Assembly (NCBI RefSeq): GCF_964340395.1
Contig: NC_135551.1
Span: 7,608,879 to 7,672,878, forward strand
Origin: Glandiceps talaboti
Lineage: Eukaryota; Hemichordata; Enteropneusta; Spengelidae
Reading direction: 5' to 3'
Length of the DNA: 64,000 nucleotides
This document shows, in pieces, positions 1 to 10,315 of the stretch (within the stretch, counting starts at the first letter, position 1; each line of letters begins with the position of its first letter). The notes beneath the pieces are model-generated. The model saw nothing but the letters and a program-made list of their open reading frames with translations, made no database searches and was not told where the DNA came from. A program made the position numbers and the translations under genes.

Positions 1-744
1 CCATGAACAGGATAAGATATTTCTTAGGGTGACATGGCAGACAATATCAACCTACATAATTCCCTATAGAAGCTATCGCGACAAATCAAACTGTGCTGAA
101 AAGACAGTGTCTGTTCGTGATGAGATATTAAATTTGCGCTTGACGGGAAGGATGGTGATTTGTTAGAAGTGAGAATGACGGATACTATCCTGATCCAAAG
201 ATGCAACCGAAAATATTGGGCTGGGGTTCTAAAATATTTTAATTATGCATGCAAAGTGAACGTTTGTAACAGATGGGAAATGTGTACCTCTTTTTGTAAT
301 TACGAATTTATATATGATTTACACGGCTATAACGAACAAGCACAAACCCAAACAGTGTATAAACCATGTCAATCATTCCATTTACCAAGCTATACGAATA
401 TTCTAGGAATTTACATATGTTTAGTCTAAGATTGAAATTTGTGAAAATCGGGGGAGTTGGGGGGGGGGGGTTGCTTGTTATTGTTGTTGTTGGTTTTTAG
501 TGTTTGTTGTTATTTTGTTCTTTTTTTCGTCTTTATTTTGTTTTGGGTTTTGTTTTGTTTTTTTAGGGGTGGAGATACGGACTGTATAAGCTTCATCTAT
601 CTCGAGCATTTCTATCTGACACCATGACAAGATTTCAGGTGTATATTGAGGCATGTAATAGATATTATAAGAACGAGGACATTACATTGCTCGACATGGC
701 AATTAATGTCTGCCTACAAAGTTCCCACCTGAATATTACCGACA
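1..744. other. unassigned DNA before the first repeat array
   Basis: I see no supportable gene here. The short open frames on both strands lack splice context or recognisable motifs. There is a run of G near 459-470, followed by T- and G-rich low-complexity DNA to about 570. Confidence 0.5.
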
Positions 745-759
745 AATATACGACATGAC

Positions 760-1370
760 GCGCTATTCTCTACATAAACATAGCAACGACAATATACAAA
801 GCATTCTATTCTCTGCATAAATATAGCAACGACAATATATACTACACGGCATTCTCTGCATAAATATAACAATGGACAAATATACAAAGCATTCTATTCT
901 TTGCATAAATATAGCAACGACAAATGTACAAGGCATTCTATTCTCTGCATAAATATAGCAACGACGCATATACTGCAAAGCATTCTATTATCTGCATAAA
1001 CATAGTAACGACAAATACACAAAAAGGCATTCTATTCTCTGCATAAACATAGCAACGACAAGGCAATTATTCTCTACATAAATACAGGGATGACAAATAT
1101 ACCAAAAGGCATTCTATTCTCTGCATAAACATAGCAACGACAAGGCAATTATTCTCTACATAAATACAGGGATGACAAATATACCAAAAGGCATTCTATT
1201 CTCTGCATAAACTTAGCCACGAGGAATAAATGACAATGCATTATATTCTCTGCATAAACATAGCAATGACAAATATACGAAAAGGCATACTATTCTCTAC
1301 ATAAACATAGCAACGACAAATATATACAAAAACACATTCTATTATCTGCATAAACATAGCAGTGAAAAAT
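760..1370. repeat. degenerate tandem repeat, roughly 43-60 bp units
   Basis: A phrase close to ATTCTCTGCATAAACATAGC followed by AACGACAAATATAC recurs about a dozen times with variable spacing. Between about 1027 and 1205 the array is organised as a longer near-perfect dimer (about 86 bp period) in which a CTCTGCATAAACATAGC unit alternates with a CTCTACATAAATACAGGG unit. Open frames on the minus strand here are artefacts of the repeat. Confidence 0.85.
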
Positions 1371-1785
1371 GACTGCGATATACCAGATCAACATTTAGGT
1401 TTCATCGCAAATAATGAACGAGAAAGCATGTGATTACTTGTAGTTTTACACCAAAAGGAGGAGCCTAGATTCGTGTCACAAGTGTCAATCATCTTTCAAC
1501 AGCAGAAAGAAAATATGACATTGCGATACAGAGCAGAACTGAATAAATGGTGATTACAAAATTGAACCATATACAAATGTCACCTACTTAATCTTCAATG
1601 TAATATAATTGGTTGTATCTCTCGCGATATTGGTCCCTAATGTTAATTAACGTTCTACGAAAACGTAAATCTCTCTTTCCAATTACCGTGCTAACTCTAC
1701 AGTCTTTATAAGCCGATAAAAATGAGAACATGTACGACTTAGAAACACAACTTAAAGCCACGAAATTAGAAAAATTATTACTTTT

Positions 1786-2135
1786 GGCCTAAAAAGATTG
1801 TGTGGTTCTGATTACGCTCAATTTTAGAATTGGTGGGGTAGGTAGATTTTTTGTATGTATGGGTGCCTAGTTCAGGTAGGTATGTTTTCCGTTCTTTTCC
1901 ATATGGTCTCAGTGTTGTTGGTTTCTTCCCATCAGATGTACAACCATTACAGATTGGAAGAATAATTTTATATTGCCTTTTAAGTTGATGTCAGTTTCCG
2001 CATCCACTATTTCCACCTCACAATTTTCGCGATTTTATTATTTTTTCTCGAATACGTACAAAAATTAGTTTAGGGTTGGCAGTAAAAAAAACTAGGTGGG
2101 GTCGGGTAGCCGGAACCAAACAATTTTTTTAGGCC
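1786..2135. mobile_element. MITE, GGCC-ended family with TWA target site, copy 1
   Basis: A 350 bp element bounded by inverted ends GGCCTAAAAAGATTGTGTGG and, on the other side, CCAAACAATTTTTTTAGGCC read outward. The inner sequence matches the three other full copies at 10850, 11341 and 18299. The right flank is TTA; the left flank is TTT, so one target-site base appears mutated. A 3 bp TWA duplication and GG-starting ends are features of PIF/Harbinger elements, so I infer a non-autonomous Harbinger-type MITE. No transposase is present. Confidence 0.75.
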
Positions 2136-3585
2136 TTAAAACTCAACAACGTCGTTTGTAAGACAGTCGTATACATGTGTAAATGCTGATGGTAAGTTTT
2201 TATTTTTTTTAAGTTGAACGAGGTTCATTGATATGACATTAAACACCGACAACGAAAAGTTCAGATTTGTATTTTCTCATGTTAACCTTCTTATATTTCT
2301 ACCAATTTTAATGATTGGTTACGTCTCTAGGTTTATGTCTTTCTAAAAAAAATATTACATTGTAATTACTGCTGAGTAGAAGACAGTTAATCTGGTCGAT
2401 CGGTTCTCGTTTCCATCAAACCTAATCGGATTGTACGTTCGGTATCCAAATGATTTGCTATATAAACTCTTATCTAGATTCAAACTTTGGCATATAAAAC
2501 ATAATTTTCTTAAGCTTGTTGGATATCAATTTAGCATTCGAAGGTTTACTATTTGTATTTTTGTTGTGAAATACCAAACTTGATTACAGAAACACAACAC
2601 AAGATTGGATTAAATCATCTCACACTCACGTGCGCGCGTGGCAACATGTATTCGTCTCTGGAAGCTTTAAAAACCCATCATTTTTGTTTGAAAATGGCGA
2701 AAATAATGGAAAAATATCGACTATAAAAATGAAAAGCAAGTCGACTATAATAATGAAAAGCAAGTATTTTTTATAAAAGCTGTTTTCTCTTTTGTTGAAT
2801 TGTTGGCATACCAAGGAGTATTTCACATTACAGTGTAAGACGTATACCTGTGAGAAAATGTCCAGATTTTTGTGTTATTATTTCCTCTTTTATCATGTTG
2901 AATACAGCAAATAAAATGATGGGAAAACAGCGACACTCTCAAATGAATTTCATTTATCTACACAGATTTTGATTAAACGTCATGACGTCACCAAGGATGC
3001 CACTTTTGTCTGCTTGAAACACATTTTTGATTGCATGTTTATTTTTGTCGCTTCTTATCTCTCTGAACATCATTGTTGGACAAGTGTGTACAACTTAAGC
3101 TGTTATCAATTCTCTGTGTGAAACTCAAAAGCCACTACAATTCAAATATTTTATATATACGGTATTGATTAAAAAGAATTTCTTTTGTAAACGCTGTTTT
3201 CATGCATTTAAAAAGCAAACTAGCGCTGCCTAATACTACGCTGTATGGCCCTGATTGATAGAGTTTGTGTCATTATGGAGATAATAATAAATATTTGGGA
3301 AACATGAATGTGGCGCAGAAAAGTTAGAGACTGAGTTGCTTTAACAATTTTTACAGTCTGCAATAAATCTTAACACCGACATAATATGAATATTTTTGAA
3401 CACGCTTTTTTGGTTTGAGATTGGAACGTTTTTCGAATGCCAACTCACCAATGGTCTTTTTAGTGTTACAGTAATACTCAGTTTTTGCTGACTTTATTTA
3501 TAAGGCTTTTGGAAAGAGAAAAAGCATACTGTATGATTAATTTTCTCCAGTATTTATTTTCAATATGTATATTTATAATGTTCTA
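2136..3585. other. unassigned AT-rich DNA
   Basis: No gene, RNA or clear repeat could be supported. A 66-codon minus-strand frame near 2626-2826 ends beside a GTGAGT-like donor but has no convincing acceptor, so I did not call it an exon. Confidence 0.4.
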
Positions 3586-3587
3586 TT

Positions 3588-3776
3588 GCGTCTTATAAGC
3601 CCAGTGGGTTGGATGTGGCAGCTCTTTAATTTATACGGTACATGTATTTGTGTCTTCTAAGCCCAGTGGGCTGGATGTGGTAACTCTTTAATTTGTATGG
3701 TACATGTATTTGTGTCTTATAAGCCCAGTGGGCTGGATGTGACAACTCTTTAATTTATACGGTACATGTATTTGTA
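3588..3776. repeat. 62 bp tandem repeat, three copies
   Basis: Three head-to-tail copies, at about 3590, 3652 and 3714, share AAGCCCAGTGGGCTGGATGT and a TACGGTACATGTATTTGT end, with only a few substitutions between units. Confidence 0.85.
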
Positions 3777-3816
3777 TTGAACGAAATGTTCACTTGGTAA
3801 GCCCACATAGGACACG

Positions 3817-3895
<79 letters not shown>
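3817..3895. repeat. (AAAT)n microsatellite
   Basis: About 19 perfect AAAT units, followed by several CAAA units. Such a tract can mark the tail of a retroposon, but no body is recognisable upstream. Confidence 0.95.
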
Positions 3896-4564
3896 AACAA
3901 ACAAACAAACAAACTCGTCCTTGTTCTATATTGTAAAAACGTTTATTTTTTAATATTAAAAAGTACTATTCACAGACATTTATTAAACGATACTCTCGCT
4001 TCATCTCTCTCGATGCATGGACGTTTGAGAAAGATTATCACACTTTCATAGTTTTATCGATATTAACTTACGATAGTTGTGATTACATTAAAAGTAAATG
4101 TAGTTTGCCAACACAGTGTTTGATACTACATTTCAAAACACATCTGATATCAGTTTCACTGCAGACCTTATAGTAACAAGGTTTGTGTCAAATTAAAGTG
4201 TAATAAAGACAACTCTCTGACAATCACCGAGTGTTTGAGTGCAGTACAATGTATCTGGTTTCATTTAAATCACATAATTTGATTGTGTGAAATGTTTGAG
4301 AATAGTAGTTTGTCTTAAAAGGAATTACGATATCGTCCATTCCTGACTGCTGGGCAAAATACACTTGCAGTTTTATGATGTGTTATCAAAATCAGCATTA
4401 CAAACATTGCAGTGAAGTTCTAATTCAAGGATGATTGAAATAAGAATTAGTATCTCTATCACACAGCATATCGGTCTTGACTAACTCCACGAGCCATCGA
4501 TGTCAGGTATAGCATTATACATAACTCAAAACTAAACTGACTTTTGTAAATAACATGCCCTAAC

Positions 4565-7500
4565 CGTTTCCAATGCAATGTCCAGCGCTGCTTTCTCGTC
4601 CTCCGGTTGGCATAGTAACTGCGATGACGTCATTAGATTTGCGATCTGGTTCGAACATCCATTGGCTTCCATTTTCTGTTGAATTTGTTCCATGAATTTC
4701 TATTTTAAGTTCTGCAGACAGCATGAGATAAGAAAAAAACACTTAGCATTCCAATACCTTCTTTGAGTACATCAGTTGTGCGGAACGTTGGTCAGATTAT
4801 CTGGTCTACAACAACTGCTTGTGACAAGCAGCTTGAATTACAGAGAGGTATGAGTTGCTGATTTCAAGTATCATACTGCAATGGAAAGAGTGGCATATTT
4901 TTTTCCTTCCAATGAACATCAACTAGGCAAAAAAAAAATGACGTGTATTTACGATAACCCAACCGACCCTAGTTTAAGCGGCCGACCCTGCACGTTTTCT
5001 TGAACATTTAAAACACAAAAGATAAGAAATTCTTTGTCTCCTTGACCTTCATGTACGTCTGTTTTCTTTCTTCAATTATGTCTGTACATATTTCTATCAC
5101 AACTATCAACTATCACAGAAGGGGTATTCTGACCGACATCTCCTTTGATTTTGAGTCGAAGCTTTATTCTTTTTAAAAAAATAAAAACAATTAAAAAGAT
5201 AAAATAAAATAAAATAAAATAAAATAAAATAAAATAAAATAAAATAAAATAAAATAAAATAAAATAAAATAAAATAAAATAAAATAAAATAAAATAAAAT
5301 AAAATAAAATAAAATAAAATAAAATAAAATAAAATAAAATAAAATAAAATAAAATAAAATAAAATAAAATAAAATAAAATGAAATGCCGACCTACCTACC
5401 CTATTCTCTAAGACCATGTCATCGGAACCGTGCAATTAATTTCCCCTTACAAAGTCTGTGTACATGAAATAGTTGCATGCAAACTATCCAAACTATTATA
5501 GTAATGAAGTAAATGATACAAATAGTAAAATTAATGTATAATTCATTTGTTAAAGTCACGAAGAGATAACCCTGTATATCGACAATGAGTTATACAATTT
5601 AATTATTTGTAAACTGTAACCAATTTTTATTTTCCATTTTCAGATCCCTAGATTAAAGTATGGGAAATGTTTCAGTGGTAACTATGACAACAGAATATTT
5701 GCGTTTTATATATATTCTTTCCAGTGAATTGTTAAGTTACATTGAATTATATAATTTATACCGCTGGGATTTTTTTAAATAGAAAATAGAAAAAAAATAG
5801 AAAACTTTTAGATATATTGAAGACTTTGTTTTGTTCAGTCGTCACTTTGCACTCGCTTGCCAACATCTACCCACCTTAGCTAATGTAGCTGAGATAATAA
5901 TTAGGCATGTTTTTATACGGTTAACGTTTCATTTAAAAAAAAAAGGCTGCAGACTGTGCCACCTTTTCGCTGTCTATTAAAAATAAATTCCACTAATTGT
6001 TTTCCAAATTTGCCAAGTTATGGCTTTGTATACCCAAGATGCAATCGCTACAGCGCTAACCCGATGACCGTCATAGACAGGCTATACGAATGTATTTAAC
6101 AGGCACCTATGACCCCTTACTAAGATCACATGTCCGTAAGGTCACGTGTTCTGACTGTCTGTAGACAAGGGCTGAAGTACGCAGTCAAGAATTCCAGGTA
6201 CAATTTTCAAGTTTGTGTTTTTTATCAAAAGTTTAATATAAGACACGTATTTAACTTTTCTTACGTATTGAATCTGTGCTGGCTCGAACTATATCACCGA
6301 CTTTCAACAGCTTCGATATCTCTTTCATGACGTCATCAATTGCCTCTATCGTTGATGGAAATGATTGACTATTCTGGAAAATAAGTAGAATTAACGAGAA
6401 AACATAATGTAGAGAAGGAGGTGCTCACAATGTGTCTCAGTTATGATGTTTAATATCATATTACAGTGTTTTCATCAACTTCAAAATACCGTGTACAATT
6501 GCAAGATGACACGACACGACACGACACGACACGACACGACACAATACAGCGGAACTCAGCGAAACACAACTCAACATAACACAGCATAACATAACACAAC
6601 ACAACGCAACGCAACACAACACAACACAACACAACAAAACACAACAAAACAAAACACAACGCAACACCACACCACACAACACAACACAACACAACACACC
6701 ACAGCATCAATAGTAAGAGTAAGAACACTACAAGAAATCGATGACAAAATATTCACACGATAGAAATCACTAAACGTTTATGAATGAGACACATATGTGA
6801 CGTAATATGTGACGCAATATGTGACGTAATTAAGAAATCTTTGGAAACAATGCAACGATCACAAGTTATAAACGTTGATTGAGAAGTGGTTAATAATAGA
6901 TCAAATGAGAGATAGCAATTAAGTAACCTTGGGGTTTTCGCTCTGATTGATTCAGTGCCCACCATCCAATCCCATCCCATCCCACCCTATCTTGTCTCAT
7001 CCCATCCCATCCCATCCCACCCCACCCCACCCCACCCATATCACGTCACATCATGTTGTAAAGAAATATATACATCTGAGACTAACGCTCTTCAATAAAA
7101 TATTCTGATTTAATATTAGGGGTATATCAAAGATGAAAGATACTTGACGAAATTTATAATTAAGACCCACCCACCTCTTTGAACAGGTCGGTGGCTTGTT
7201 GTAATACTGCCTGTGGACAAAACAAACATTGATGTAACATCGATCACTGTCTCACAGCTGTAGTCGTACCATCCATTGCTTGAACATCGTCAATGTATAG
7301 GCTAATCTTGTCATCATTTTGTTTGTTGTACATACGTCATCGTGGCATAAAGAGTGATGTATAGAGATGTGTGCATACATGCTTGTCTGTCTATCTATAT
7401 GTCTGTCTGTCTGTCTGTATATCTATCTATCTGTCTGTATGTGCCTGTCTGTCTGTCTGTCTGTCTGTCTATCGGGCTATCTGTATGATGTATGTATGTA

Positions 7501-10229
7501 TGTATGTATGTATGTATGTATGTATGTATGTATGTATGTCTACTTTCGTTTGTATCAGGCATTTTACCAAAGTGGAAACAAAACTAGCGATCTGAAATTG
7601 ACATACAACATACCTCAATAGTAAAGGTAGCAACGTCTATTCTTTGTGACTTGTTGTCACATTTCAATGTCTCATCCACCAAACACAGAAACGATACAGG
7701 GTCAGTCTCTGATTTACTTGAACTGCATGGAAGTTGATCCAATTGTACAGAATTATCTGACACCGTAGTTGATTGGTACTGTGACGATATTGCAGCAAGC
7801 GGAGTTTCAGTAGTAGGTCGGGACGTGGGTTCCGATGACGTCATCATTGCAATTGAAGGAGTAGACGTAGCGGATGACGTCATGGTTGCAGTTGAAGAAG
7901 GAGATGTAGCCGATGACGTCATCATTGTAATCGAAGACGTTGGTGTGGTTGCTGCTGTGGTACTCGTCATTGTTGCCGTAGACGCTGTACTTGTGTCTGC
8001 TGTATAGAAGGAAAGAATGGAACAAATTTTCATAAATGAAGTCTCGTCACAACATGTACTAGACATTGAACACTTCGTAACATTATCACGGTTTAAAACA
8101 TTTCAATCAATAAACATACAGTGCATCATTGTGATGAAAAAGTCAAACTTTCATTGAGAACTGTCCTACGGTGGCCCAGAGATGATATATGAACAATTTT
8201 GCTCTCAAAAAAATAATTATTTCTTCCACAAATGTATATATTGGTCCTATGTCATCTCTGGGCCACCGTACTGTCCATCCTCAAAACATCTCCTTTGTGA
8301 AGTATTGACGAGTTTGTACAATCCATTATATTCACAGCTATCGATCGAACACAGTTCGGTAGCCATAATCCTGGAAACGTTTACTGTAGATACAGGGCTG
8401 CTTTGTCGTTTAACTCATAGAACAGTCTATTTTATGTAGCGAGTGAAACATTTTAATTCCAGACCAAAAACAATAGATACCACACACGCAGTAAGGCCCT
8501 TTACCTAATCACATTGAAAGTAATACTTAAGGGGGTCAGCTAGTTCCATACATTGTATTAGCCATAGATTCTAAACTAAACTTTGCATATGTATAGAATA
8601 TATAAAAATGAATTGAAATGTGAAAAGAAAAGAAAAAGGGGATCACCGTATGCCCTAAAAAGCTAAATTTCAGTCTTGAGAAAACAATTTGTATTTTCAA
8701 TAAGGAGTACTAGTGATGCTGGGATTTGATTTGTGTCTATAAATCGTGGCATGTATTACTTGTATCCACTACTTCTTAATGTCTTTGTATACATGTAATC
8801 TGATTATTTTTTACCCCAAAGACCTGGAAAGAACCGCCATTTCGTGAAACTGAAAGCAATAGACGTCGGGTTCTACATTTTTGGCGTTATTGAATTACAA
8901 ATATGTATTATACTTTAGCAGTAATAGTTCTTTGAATTAAAGTGTCTAACGTTTTAGTTAAATTTAGTGTCAAATGAAACATGCGTAGGTGTGTACGTGT
9001 AACACAGTACGGTGTTAAAAATAAGAATATTTCTTGAAGTATGGAGTATTTGAAACTCCGAAGTTTTATTGACTCTGAGTTATAGTGAGCCGAAAACGCT
9101 ACATAAATGCGTTGCTCACACGTTGAGTCGGACTGTTCCTACAGTAAAGAAAGTTACCATGCTTCTATAGTATTTTATTGGATCTGCAGTACAAGATACA
9201 TATTTGATTTCAAATTTGAGTGTAAAACAGATATCGGGCCGAAATGAGCTGTATTATTATCTATGCAAAAATTCCTTTCAAATTCCGCAAGAATTGACGA
9301 AATTCCTCAAATGCTAGAAACCCGTATGACTACTGCTAGTTGTTCAACTCTTTTCAATCGTAAAGTTGTTTTTCAGGATTTTGAGTTGTCATTGAAGAGT
9401 ACCTGTATGATTGATTTTGCAAGTTGAAATTCAAAAGGGGTTTAGTTTTATGTGGGGAAAAGATAAGCATGACTGTGAGTGAATGTATTGTCTGGCCAGA
9501 CGTTGTATGATAGAGAAGTCTTAAGGAACTTCTTGAATAACCACTCGAAATTTATTCAATGTTGAAAATGATAATCGTTGCAATTCCAATCTTTGACAGT
9601 AAACTAAATATCTCGAAACCAGACTGTTGATCAAGAAATGAGCACACTTTCATAAATATTACAATATTTCTTAGTTTGTACTTTTCTCCTTTTGTGTCAA
9701 TTTACAAGATCATCAAAGAATTTCATTTATGGAAGGCAATTATTTTGAATATTTTAATGTCTGACAGAGACGTCAAAATTTGGGAGAAGGTGAGAGTGTT
9801 ACCGATGACAGAATACAACTTTTTTAATATTCGCTTAGTTTTGATGTTTTGCGAGGTCACCATGGCTACTTCTAAATGATCCAGGTTAACTATGAACACT
9901 GTGTGTAGTTTGAGGTAATTCCCTTTCAAGTCCAAGTCGGTCCCGTGTACGGAGTGGAGAGAGAAAGTAACATTGGAGGAGGGTTACGTTAACATTAGAG
10001 GTCTCCCCTCCCCTCTAAAGTGTTACAGTAGCTATCTGGTTTTTGTAGTTTTACGGAGATTTGTCTCTTAGCTGCTGTTCCAGTACCGCAGCTAGCGATA
10101 TTCGTATCGTCGCTAAGATTTCTTACCTACCCCTGACATGTACGTCGGAGTGGGTTGTTAAAGTCTCATGTTCTATCAGTGAAACGCCAAAGCAATCCCG
10201 TTTCTTTATAAATAACAAACACGCGTGTA

Positions 10230-10315
<86 letters not shown>

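Noticed and set aside
2626-2826. Possible further lectin-gene exon next to a GTGAGT donor
   Set aside because: No acceptor with matching phase could be found.
5106-5435. 109-codon Phe-Ile-Leu-Phe-Tyr open frame
   Set aside because: It is a translation of the AAAAT microsatellite.
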